Below, piece after piece: positions 1-6,519 of a stretch of DNA of 7,265 nucleotides. Location of the stretch: positions 1-7,265 of the forward strand of contig QMWW01000058.1 in the NCBI GenBank assembly GCA_003661825.1. Reading direction: 5' to 3'. The first letter of the stretch is position 1; every line of letters begins with the position of its first letter. Position numbers and translations under genes: made by a program. The stretch is from Thermoprotei archaeon (GTDB taxonomy: Archaea; Thermoproteota; Thermoprotei_A; Sulfolobales; Desulfurococcaceae). A model generated the notes under the pieces. That model saw only the letters and a program-made list of their open reading frames with translations, was not told where the DNA came from and did not search any database.

Positions 1-817
1 CTAGAAGAAGTGCCGTGGGTACGCGAGGATTTGGGCTATCCTCCCCCTGGTCACGCCTTTGTCCCGGATAGTGGGTGCTCAATCTGTTTTCAATACGTTA
101 TTTGGGCGTTACAAGGTGATAGCTAAAGAGACTAGAGACTATGTGAGAGGGCTTTACGGGAAGCCATCAGCTCCTATAAAAAGCGAGATCGCCGATATTG
201 CTCTAGGAAACGAGAAGCCTATTGAAACGAGACCAGCTGATTTCCTCGAGCTCATGTACGATAAGTGTAGAGAAGAAGTAGTGTCTAGGGGATACTACAT
301 TAAGGAAGAAGACGTTCTTACGTACTGTCTTTTCCCTAAAACTACTATTGAGTTCTTCGAAGCAAGGAAACAAGGCAAGGCGCTGGCAAAGTCCTCTATA
401 CAGCTTGATACGTGTAAAGTTGTAAAAGTAGTTATTAATGGCGTAGAATACGCAGTAGGAGTAGAAGGAGCGGATCTAGGTGTTATTAGGGTATCCGTAC
501 CGCCAGTACAACTATCTATACGTACCCGGTACGTAGAGTTCAAGGAAGAATCTCCATCAATGGTTCGTGGAGAAGAAGCTGGCAAGTTAGAGCTAAGCGA
601 TGAACCGGTTAGAGCCCCGATGTCCGGCAAGATCTTGCAGATCCTGGTTAAGCCCAGAGACCGCGTTAGACGCGGCGATAAAGTAGTTGCTTTAGAGTCT
701 ATGAAAACGGAGACAGAGATCTACTCTCCTATAGATGGAGTACTCAGTAAGGTACTAGCTAAAGAAGGCGATACAGTTAAATCCTGCTCAGTTATCCTAA
801 CTATAGAGTCTAGCTAA
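1..817 (+). CDS. Biotin-dependent carboxyltransferase/decarboxylase subunit (PycB/OadA type), C-terminal part, apparent frameshift
   Basis: Partial at the 5' edge. The encoded end of the catalytic subunit uses bicarbonate-derived carboxyl groups on biotin to carboxylate pyruvate or decarboxylate oxaloacetate or a related acid; the exact substrate cannot be told from this part. Frame 1 (1-48) reads EEVPWVREDLGYPP, the conserved end of the carboxyltransferase barrel. The match then continues in frame 2 from 47 as LVTPLSRIVGAQSVFNTLFG, so one C too many lies in the run at 43-47. After this come the PYC/OADA conserved domain (GLYGKPSAPI, TRPADFLE, EEDVLTYCLFP), a variable linker, and a C-terminal biotinyl domain with ESMKTETEI, whose lysine codon is 704-706. 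The stop is TAA at 815-817. Frame 2 has a TAG at 2-4 and its only possible start is TTG 59, which has no ribosome binding site and lies inside conserved sequence, so I do not accept it as the true start. sufS follows after 27 bp and is probably cotranscribed. Confidence 0.88.
43..47 (+). other. Frameshift site in a run of five C
   Basis: Reading CCT CCC CCT in frame 1 leads out of the conserved protein and ends at TAA 124-126. Removing one C joins LGYPP directly to LVTP, which is how the family reads without a gap. This may be a sequencing or assembly length error, a real inactivating mutation, or a +1 slip by the proline tRNA on CCC-C. The intact, well-conserved reading frame downstream, including the biotin site, argues against an old pseudogene. 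Confidence 0.85.
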
Positions 818-832
818 AAATATAGCCGTGCC

Positions 833-837
833 AGGTG
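833..837 (+). promoter_or_regulatory. Ribosome binding site of sufS
   Basis: AGGTG, complementary to the archaeal 16S 3' end, lies 7 bases before TTG 845. It supports the TTG as the start although it is not ATG. No in-frame ATG, GTG or TTG lies between the preceding gene's stop and this codon. Confidence 0.7.
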
Positions 838-844
838 TATACCC

Positions 845-2113
845 TTGCTGAACGTTGAGGAGATAAGGAAGGACTTCCCAATACTCGATAAAAAAGTACA
901 CGGAAAGAAGCTCGTATACTTTGATAACGCTGCTACCACCCACAAGCCTAGACAAGTCATTGATGCCATCGTAGAATTCTATACCAAGTATAATGCAAAT
1001 GTGCATAGGGGATTTCATGCTCTAAGCCAGGAAGCTAGCGAGCTCTACGAGGAAGCACATGAAATCATAGCTAAGTTTATAAACGCGTTTTCGTGGGATG
1101 AAGTAGTTTTCTGCTATAATACAACAGATGCTATGAACATAGTAGCTTATAGCTGGGGACTAAAGAATGTTGAAGAAGGAGATGAGATAATCCTAACAGT
1201 TATGGATCACCATAGCACAATGTTGCCTTGGAGAAGAGTAGCTGAGCTCAAAGGAGCTAAAGTGAAATACGTTGATATAGATAGCGAGGGGTTGATCGAC
1301 TATGCGGGTCTTGAAGAAAAAGTTACTGAGAGAACCAAGGTAATAGTATTTCCAGTGATGAGCAATGTTCTTGGCACGATAAACGATGTTAAAAGAATAG
1401 TTCGTATTGCTCGCAAAGTAGACGCGATCGTGGTAGCTGATGGTGCGCAAAGCGTTCCGCACATGCCAACAAACGTTAGGGATCTAGGTATAGACTTTCT
1501 GGGATTCAGCGGTCATAAAATGCTAGGACCTACAGGAATAGGCGTTTTATGGGGTAGGCGCGATAGACTCGAAGAGATGATGCCGTTTAAAGTAGGTGGT
1601 GATACCATAAAAGACGTTACTCTAGATAGCGTTGTATGGCATGACCTGCCCTGGAGATTCGAGGCAGGTACACCAAACATAGCTGGTGCTATAGGATTAG
1701 CTGAAGCCGCTAAATACTTAATGAAGATAGGTATGGAGAACGTTAGGCAGCATGAGGTAGAATTAGTAGAGTATACTTTTAAGAGAATAGAGAGCCTTAG
1801 AACAGAAATCCAAGTATATGGTACACGGAGCACACGATACAGAGGTGGGGTTATAGCATTCAATATAAAGGGGTTGAACCATCATACAGTTGGTAAAGCG
1901 CTAGACTTATTTGGTATAGCTGTAAGAACAGGCATGCATTGCGCTCATCCACTGCATTATCGGCTTGGTCTAAAAGGCAGTGTACGAGCAAGTTATTATA
2001 TCTACAACACTCTAGAGGAAATAGACTATTTCGTTGAAACCCTAAGCAAGATTATATCGCTTAGAGAAGTACTTAAAAAGCAACCAGTCGAAGAAGTATG
2101 TACAGGGACATAA
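845..2113 (+). CDS. sufS: Cysteine desulfurase, SufS (group II) family
   Basis: A PLP-dependent cytosolic enzyme that takes sulfur from L-cysteine as a persulfide, leaving alanine, for Fe-S cluster assembly or thiolation; selenocysteine lyase activity is common in the family. The 422 residues match the usual SufS length of about 405-420. Visible sites, in order: YFDNAATTHKP near residue 25; the histidine that stacks on PLP in DHHSTMLPW (H122); the aspartate in VADGAQSVPH (D199); the PLP lysine in SGHKMLGPTG (K225); the catalytic cysteine in RTGMHCAHPL (C366); and the substrate-binding VRASYYIYNT. These positions agree closely with those known for E. coli SufS. The loop has GMHC where bacterial SufS has GHHC. 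The start is TTG with a good AGGTG. It follows the biotin-enzyme gene by 27 bp, likely in one transcript; no sufBCD or sufE/sufU homologue lies in the window, so the sulfur acceptor is unknown. Confidence 0.94.
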   Translation: MLNVEEIRKDFPILDKKVHGKKLVYFDNAATTHKPRQVIDAIVEFYTKYNANVHRGFHALSQEASELYEEAHEIIAKFINAFSWDEVVFCYNTTDAMNIVAYSWGLKNVEEGDEIILTVMDHHSTMLPWRRVAELKGAKVKYVDIDSEGLIDYAGLEEKVTERTKVIVFPVMSNVLGTINDVKRIVRIARKVDAIVVADGAQSVPHMPTNVRDLGIDFLGFSGHKMLGPTGIGVLWGRRDRLEEMMPFKVGGDTIKDVTLDSVVWHDLPWRFEAGTPNIAGAIGLAEAAKYLMKIGMENVRQHEVELVEYTFKRIESLRTEIQVYGTRSTRYRGGVIAFNIKGLNHHTVGKALDLFGIAVRTGMHCAHPLHYRLGLKGSVRASYYIYNTLEEIDYFVETLSKIISLREVLKKQPVEEVCTGT

Positions 2114-2131
2114 AGCCGTAGAACGTTTGTG

Positions 2132-2150
2132 AACTTATTAAAAAAGTTTT
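2132..2150. terminator. Possible bidirectional terminator between sufS and the CC1 gene
   Basis: The 77-bp gap between the two convergent genes holds A6 at 2140-2145 (T6 on the minus strand, downstream of the CC1 gene) followed by TTTT at 2147-2150 on the plus strand. AACTT (2132-2136) and AAGTT (2144-2148) can pair weakly. Archaeal termination often needs only a T run, so the T tracts matter more than the hairpin. Confidence 0.4.
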
Positions 2151-2190
2151 AGTTAGGGCTTCTCTGGCTGGTACATTTATCCCCTACTAC

Positions 2191-2361
2191 CTACTTCTTA
2201 GCAGGACCGAGTATTCTAGCAAACTTCTTGCCAGTATAAGGACTTACAGCAAAGGCTATTCTTATCCTGCCACGTTTGGTTTCTTTCTCGACAACCTCAT
2301 ACTTATCTGTCTCGAAGTACTTCTTTGCCTTTAGGTCGAAGAACTTCAGCTTCTCGGGCAT
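2191..2361 (-). CDS. CC1-like small crenarchaeal chromatin/DNA-binding protein (56 aa)
   Basis: A very small basic protein starting MPEKLKFFDLKAKKYFETDK and containing VEKETKRGR, then AVSPYTGKKFARILGPAKK at its end. From memory this is the pattern of CC1, a roughly 6-kDa protein of crenarchaea (described from Pyrobaculum and Aeropyrum) that binds both single- and double-stranded DNA without strong sequence preference. The gene runs from ATG (2359-2361) to TAG (2191-2193) with no internal stop. The start is preceded by the purine-rich GGGGGTAAGGGAAG on the coding strand, serving as ribosome binding site. There are no cysteines, signal peptide or membrane segment. It is convergent with sufS, has its own AT-rich upstream region and is probably transcribed alone. 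Identification rests on recalled family motifs; a distant small basic protein of another family is the alternative. Confidence 0.82.
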   Translation of the reverse strand: MPEKLKFFDLKAKKYFETDKYEVVEKETKRGRIRIAFAVSPYTGKKFARILGPAKK

Positions 2362-2618
2362 CTTCCCTTACCCCCTATATTCTACATTTTATTCTGTTAT
2401 AATAATATATATTTAGACCATTTTAAACTTAGTGGTTTCAAAATAATCAGTTATATAATCTCCATTTTTTTAATATTTCAAGAAATAAATTGGTGATACT
2501 GATATCTGGGGTTATTACAAAAAGGATTAATTTAGAATAGAAATATCATAAATTATAAGGAATATTGTTACTTGTTATTTAACAGTATTATTCTTATGCG
2601 TTTTTGTTTGCAAGAATT
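2362..2618. other. AT-rich intergenic region upstream of the CC1 gene
   Basis: These 257 bp separate the CC1 gene (minus strand) from the end of the amidohydrolase gene (also minus). I see no reading frame with family resemblance on either strand, no tRNA-like fold and no clear C/D box pair. The left end carries TATA-like sequence for CC1. T runs on the minus strand, for example T5 opposite 2519-2523 and T7 opposite 2465-2471, could end the amidohydrolase transcript. It is clearly richer in A+T than the flanking genes. Confidence 0.6.
2404..2417 (-). promoter_or_regulatory. Probable TATA box of the CC1 gene
   Basis: On the minus strand this reads GTCTAAATATATAT, an archaeal TATA-like element centred about 49 bases before the ATG. 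A start of transcription about 25 bases downstream would leave a leader of roughly 20-25 bases holding the purine-rich ribosome binding site. A second AT-rich element (TTTAAAAT on the minus strand, near 2420-2428) is an alternative. Confidence 0.4.
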
Positions 2619-4019
2619 TTATATAAATGACCATGTCGAATCTGGTTCCTTGCATATCCCTATTCTGCTATACAGATTATACGCTGCTTTCTCTGCTTTC
2701 TCTAGTATCTCGTCTTCGTCAAACGTTAGTATTCTTCGGTTGTACATTACTAGCTTGCCGTCTATGATACTGTGCTTTACGTCGCTACCCATAGCACTAT
2801 ATACTAGGTGGGATACTGGGTTATTGTAAGGTTTTAGATGAGGTTTCCAGGCATTAACGACTATTATGTCTGCCCTCTTTCCCACCTCAATACTTCCTAC
2901 TAAGTGGTCGATCATCAGTGCCTTGGCTCCATTGACGGTTGTCATCTCCAGTACGTCTTCGGCTCTTATACTTGCAGGATCCATTGTTTTCAGTACTTGC
3001 ATAAGCGCTGCTAGCTTCATCTCCCGTACTAAGTCGTAGGAGTTATTGCTTGGTGCTCCATCCGTTCCTAACGCTACATTTACACCAGTTTTAACCATTT
3101 CGGCTACTGGAGCTATTCCGCTGGCTAGTTTAGAGTTGCTGGAAGGATTATAGCTTACGTTGGTTTTAGTTTTTGCTAAGATCTCTATTTCACCGGGATC
3201 AATCCACACGACGTGTACTAGTACTACATTGGGACCAGTTAATCCTACACTATTAGCGAACTCTATGGGTTTCTTGCCAAAGCTTTTAGCTATGTACTCT
3301 CTATCTTCCCGTACTTCTGCTAAATGCATCGTAATACCTGTTTTCAGCTCTTTTGCTCTCTCCGATATCTCCTTATAGAGCTCTATTGAAACAGCTCCCG
3401 GAGTTCTCGGGCCGAACCATATCCATATTCTATTGTCTTTTCCGTGGTACTTGTTGTAAAGCCTTATAGTATCCCTCATGCTTTCCTCGCCAGTCTCTAT
3501 TAAGCCTTCGTGGAGCATGTTCTCATACTCGGCGTATCCAGCTAGATCCATTACATGTCTTGCAATAGCAGCTCTCATTCCACTAGCATGTACGAACTCT
3601 ATGATCTTGTCCGGTCCGTACCTGCCAACCATACCCGTTTCGAGGAAAGTAGTTGTGCCACTCTTTATCATCTCGGTTACAACGAGTTGAGCTGAAGCAA
3701 GTGCTTCATCAGGCTTATAGTTGCCTTGTAGAGGCCATATTCTATCGCGTAACCACGGTATAAGGCTTAGATAGTCTGCGCACGCTCTTAGCAGTCCTTG
3801 CGCGAGGTGTACATGTGTGTTGATTAGTCCGGGCATAATTATATCATGTCTGGCATCTATGACTACATCTGAGTAGTACCTATAGCTTTTATCTAACTCC
3901 TCGCGTTTGCCAACAGCTCTAATAGCTCCATCCTCTATAGCTACTGCTCCATTGCGGATTACTCTTCGTCTAGAATCCATTGTTACGACGAATCCTCCAC
4001 GGATGTATATATCTGCCAA
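2619..4019 (-). CDS. Amidohydrolase, MTA/SAH deaminase-like (MtaD/TrzN/SsnA group)
   Basis: A cytosolic metal-dependent hydrolase of the amidohydrolase superfamily, predicted to deaminate a purine nucleoside or related heterocycle, in the family of 5'-methylthioadenosine/S-adenosylhomocysteine deaminases. The 466 residues hold an N-terminal beta strand (DIYIRGGFVVTMD), the metal-binding HxH of NTHVHL (H69, H71), MHLAEV (H232, E235), the histidine of LVHVVWI (H269), and GTDGAPSNN (D320), followed by the C-terminal composite beta domain (GSIEVGKRADIIVVN). All expected metal ligands are present. Position 98 is Gln in WPLQG, where I recall a ribose-binding Glu in characterised MTA/SAH deaminases, so the substrate is open. 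The start is TTG (4017-4019): an in-frame TAG at 4020-4022 directly precedes it, GGGGA lies 5 bases upstream, and the next Met (residue 15) would remove a conserved strand. It is divergent from adenine deaminase. Confidence 0.87.
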   Translation of the reverse strand: MADIYIRGGFVVTMDSRRRVIRNGAVAIEDGAIRAVGKREELDKSYRYYSDVVIDARHDIIMPGLINTHVHLAQGLLRACADYLSLIPWLRDRIWPLQGNYKPDEALASAQLVVTEMIKSGTTTFLETGMVGRYGPDKIIEFVHASGMRAAIARHVMDLAGYAEYENMLHEGLIETGEESMRDTIRLYNKYHGKDNRIWIWFGPRTPGAVSIELYKEISERAKELKTGITMHLAEVREDREYIAKSFGKKPIEFANSVGLTGPNVVLVHVVWIDPGEIEILAKTKTNVSYNPSSNSKLASGIAPVAEMVKTGVNVALGTDGAPSNNSYDLVREMKLAALMQVLKTMDPASIRAEDVLEMTTVNGAKALMIDHLVGSIEVGKRADIIVVNAWKPHLKPYNNPVSHLVYSAMGSDVKHSIIDGKLVMYNRRILTFDEDEILEKAEKAAYNLYSRIGICKEPDSTWSFI

Positions 4020-4024
4020 CTATA

Positions 4025-4029
4025 TCCCC
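4025..4029 (-). promoter_or_regulatory. Ribosome binding site of the amidohydrolase gene
   Basis: GGGGA on the minus strand lies 5 bases before TTG 4019. Together with the TAG immediately upstream of the TTG, it fixes the start. Confidence 0.5.
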
Positions 4030-4051
4030 AGTATAGAATGGCATCGCACAA

Positions 4052-4064
4052 CTACATAAATACT
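4052..4064 (-). promoter_or_regulatory. Possible TATA box of the amidohydrolase gene
   Basis: The minus strand reads AGTATTTATGTAG, centred about 39 bases before the TTG. Transcription starting about 25 bases downstream would give a leader of about 13 bases that just contains GGGGA. No good BRE precedes it, so the call is tentative. Confidence 0.4.
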
Positions 4065-4107
4065 GAATAGAGTACAAGTATTAAACGTAGCGCTTCTAAA
4101 CAGCGGC

Positions 4108-4123
4108 GGAAAAAGTTTATATA
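4108..4123 (+). promoter_or_regulatory. BRE and TATA box of ade, implying a leaderless mRNA
   Basis: A purine-rich BRE (GGAAAAAG, 4108-4115) runs directly into TTTATATA (4116-4123), an excellent archaeal promoter core. The TATA centre is about 22-23 bases before ATG 4142, so transcription should begin at or within a few bases of the start codon. No Shine-Dalgarno sequence precedes the ATG, which agrees with leaderless translation. Confidence 0.75.
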
Positions 4124-4141
4124 GAGCAATTATAACTGATA

Positions 4142-5992
4142 ATGTCAAAAAGGCAGGTAGCGATCTTGGTTCTTCCAAGGATCTTTGAGTACAGTATAGA
4201 GGAGAGACTAGAGCTTCTAAAAGTAGCTAGCGGGCTTCTTCCTGCTGATCTAGTAATAGTTAATGCTGACCTTGTATCTGTAACTACTGGTGAAATACTA
4301 GAGAACGTAGGGGTAGTTATAAAGGGTAAGAGGATAGTACGGGTAGCTAAACCCAGAGAACTCAAGAAATACATTGGTAAAAACACCCTTGTACTAGATG
4401 CAGACAGCAGTTATCTCATACCCGGATTCATTGATCCACATATACACATAGAATCAAGCCTTCTTACACCAAGAAACTTTGCTAAACTAGCGCTAAGACA
4501 CGGCACGACGACGGTAGTAGCCGATCCGCATGAGATAGCTAATGTTCTTGGAGTAGAGGGTATTAAGCTCTTTATAGAGGAAACTCGGGATCTCCCGCTT
4601 AAAGTACTAGTAGATGCGCCAAGCTGTGTCCCGGCCACGAATCCAGCATATGGACTCGAGTCTTCGAACAAGACGATTGGATCCGACGAGATCAGGAAAC
4701 TAGCCGAGTTAGAGGGCGTCATAGGATTAGGAGAGGTAATGGATTTTTTAGGTGTTATAAGAGGCGAGTATAGTGTCCTAGAGAAAATAGAGATCGCGCG
4801 ATGTTATAACCTGAGGATTAATGGGCATGCTCCTATGCTTCGAGGAGAGCGTTTAGATGCGTACATTAGTGCTGGCATATACAGTGACCACGAAACCATG
4901 GATGTAAGCGAAGCTTTAGAGAAGATGAGGAAGGGAATGCACGTCTTTATTAGAGAGGGTAGTGCTTGGAGGGATCTCGATAGACTGGTAAAGATCCTTA
5001 TAGACGAGAAAATAAGTACACGCTATTGTAGTTTTGCGTCAGACGACTTAAGCGTCTTAGACTTATACGAAAAAGGCCACATGGATCGGATAGTAAACTA
5101 CGCTGTAGAGCACGGTGTAGACCCTATAAAAGCGATTCAGCTAGCAACTCTGAATCCAGCTACTTGGCTACACCTAGAAGAGCATATAGGCGTTATCGCT
5201 CCCGGTAGGTTGGCCGATATAATGTTTACTAAGAACATAAATTACATTTCACCTCATACTGTAATTGCTAATGGAGAGATAATTTACTTTAAAGGCGAGT
5301 TTAAGAGAGATTTCGCGAAGTATAGATATCCGGAGAAAGCTCTCAAAACCGTAAATATTAGTAGGAGCTTAGGTGAATACGATATAGTACCTAGAATCGA
5401 AGGAGGACAGACCGAAGTATATGTAAATGTTATAGAAGTAGTGCCGGGATCCGTGTTAACACGTAGACGTGTAGAGAGGCTATCTGTTTGCAAAGGCAGA
5501 ATCCAACCCGATATAGATAGAGATATTGTTTATGTATCCGTTATAGAAAGGCATAGGGGTATAGGTAGTATCGGTAAAGGCTTTATAAAAGGTTTAGGGT
5601 TCAGAGCTGGAGCTCTTGCTCAAACTATTGCTCATGATACGCATAACTTAGTAGTAGCTGGCTATAGAGCTAGTGATATGGTGCTAGCGGTTAATAGGAT
5701 TATAGAGCTACAGGGTGGGATAGTTGTTGTAGACCGAGGTGAAGTATTAGCGGAAGTTCCGCTAAGATATGCTGGGCTAATGAGTACTGAGGAGCCCGAG
5801 ATTGTATATCAGCAGTATAAAGATCTCGTTGAGACTATTAAGAAGAAGTATGGAGCTCTATTTGAGCAGTTCTTTATGACTCTATCATTGATATCACTAC
5901 CAGTTATACCAGAAATTAGACTAACTGATCGGGGCCTAGTAGACGTTGCTAACGCAAAGATTATTCGATTAGTGGTAGATTCCTCTCAGTAA
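4142..5992 (+). CDS. ade: Adenine deaminase
   Basis: Hydrolyses adenine to hypoxanthine and ammonia in the cytosol (EC 3.5.4.2), feeding purine salvage. The 616 residues are slightly longer than the usual 550-600. Sites in order: an N-terminal helix-rich extension, then PADLVIVNADLV; PGFIDPHIHIESSLLTP with HxH (H100, H102); VADPHEIANVLG; DAPSCVPAT; GLGEVMDF (E198); NGHAP (H229); YSDHE (H250); IREGSA; and ASDD (D301/D302). The C-terminal Ade domain shows ERHRGIGSIGKGFIKGLG, AHDTHNLVVAG, MVLAVNRIIELQGG and LRYAGLMS. All hallmark residues are present and the gene appears intact. The ATG at 4142 sits about 22 bases after a strong TATA box with no ribosome binding site, so the mRNA is probably leaderless. 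It is divergent from the other amidohydrolase and its 3' end overlaps the ZPR1 gene by 7 bp. Confidence 0.97.
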   Translation: MSKRQVAILVLPRIFEYSIEERLELLKVASGLLPADLVIVNADLVSVTTGEILENVGVVIKGKRIVRVAKPRELKKYIGKNTLVLDADSSYLIPGFIDPHIHIESSLLTPRNFAKLALRHGTTTVVADPHEIANVLGVEGIKLFIEETRDLPLKVLVDAPSCVPATNPAYGLESSNKTIGSDEIRKLAELEGVIGLGEVMDFLGVIRGEYSVLEKIEIARCYNLRINGHAPMLRGERLDAYISAGIYSDHETMDVSEALEKMRKGMHVFIREGSAWRDLDRLVKILIDEKISTRYCSFASDDLSVLDLYEKGHMDRIVNYAVEHGVDPIKAIQLATLNPATWLHLEEHIGVIAPGRLADIMFTKNINYISPHTVIANGEIIYFKGEFKRDFAKYRYPEKALKTVNISRSLGEYDIVPRIEGGQTEVYVNVIEVVPGSVLTRRRVERLSVCKGRIQPDIDRDIVYVSVIERHRGIGSIGKGFIKGLGFRAGALAQTIAHDTHNLVVAGYRASDMVLAVNRIIELQGGIVVVDRGEVLAEVPLRYAGLMSTEEPEIVYQQYKDLVETIKKKYGALFEQFFMTLSLISLPVIPEIRLTDRGLVDVANAKIIRLVVDSSQ

Positions 5993-6519
5993 TCTTTCTC
6001 AGATCTTTCGAGTGGCTCTTCCTTAGCTCTGCTAGATACTATTGTTGAGACTCCAATGGGATCTTCAATCACTACTGTAAACCTAATAGATGCGTTTAGT
6101 GCCTTCTTTAGCTCTTCTAGCTTCTTCCTGCAGTTATTTGATGCAGTATTGCTGTTCTTACAGATAAACTCCGCTTTCTCGTACACATCTATGATTATTC
6201 CTTCAACGGTTGTAATATATCCCTGAGCAATATATCCCGGTGTGATCTCTACTCCTAGCTCTGGTATCATTAATTTAGCGGATGAAGACCTAATGACTAG
6301 AGCGTTTAGATCGTCTGGTTTTTCAACAGTATAGGTTATCCTACGAGGACCCCTACTCTCTGCTAGTCGTACATCGCTCCACTTGTAGCCACAGTTTCCA
6401 CATATACCGCTGGATAGCAGTAGCTTTCCTATATATGGGGCTTCATAAAGGTAGTCTGAAACCGTGAATCTATTACCACATACTGGGCATTTCATGCTAT
6501 ATTCCAAGATTTTGTCCAT
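5986..6519 (-). CDS. zpr1: ZPR1-type zinc finger protein
   Basis: A 177-residue archaeal member of the ZPR1 family with one zinc finger and one ZPR1 beta domain, whereas eukaryotic ZPR1 has two copies. The finger has CPVC (C11, C14) and CGNC (C40, C43), followed by the hallmark SSSAKLMIPELGVEI, then TTVEGIIIDV, and VVIEDPIGVSTI near the end. Two more cysteines (C120, C130) lie in the helical part. Eukaryotic ZPR1 binds translation factor eEF1A and assists its folding; a similar link to archaeal EF1A is inference only. Start: ATG 6519 has a strong GGTGGTGA just upstream. A second ATG at residue 9 (6493-6495) forms an ATGA overlap with the radical SAM gene's stop, but lacks a good ribosome binding site. 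The gene overlaps the upstream radical SAM gene by 28 bp, and its TGA end overlaps ade by 7 bp. Confidence 0.9.
   Translation of the reverse strand: MDKILEYSMKCPVCGNRFTVSDYLYEAPYIGKLLLSSGICGNCGYKWSDVRLAESRGPRRITYTVEKPDDLNALVIRSSSAKLMIPELGVEITPGYIAQGYITTVEGIIIDVYEKAEFICKNSNTASNNCRKKLEELKKALNASIRFTVVIEDPIGVSTIVSSRAKEEPLERSEKDY

Noticed and set aside
59..817. A 252-residue protein starting at TTG 59
   Set aside because: The TTG is inside the conserved VTPLSRIVG motif, has no ribosome binding site, and conserved sequence continues upstream in another frame. It is the tail of a larger frameshifted gene.
2101..2190. A possible hidden gene between sufS and the CC1 gene
   Set aside because: Only 77 bp remain, with stops in all frames and T/A tracts suited to termination.
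2490..2510. GGTGATACTGATATC as a possible C/D box guide RNA
   Set aside because: The C-like and D-like boxes are adjacent with no guide space between them and there is no second pair, so it does not fit the sRNA layout.
2490..2540. A 16-codon frame starting TTG GTG ATA in the AT-rich gap
   Set aside because: It is too short, unsupported by a ribosome binding site, and has no recognisable product.
2572..2829. An 85-codon plus-strand open frame crossing the end of the amidohydrolase gene
   Set aside because: It is mostly antisense to the real gene, its product is Ser/Leu/Ile-rich without family resemblance, and it has no promoter or ribosome binding site.
4117..4386. A minus-strand open frame of 89 codons over the ade start
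   Set aside because: It is antisense to the clearly real adenine deaminase, covers its promoter, and has a Ser/Thr/Leu-rich composition typical of shadow frames.
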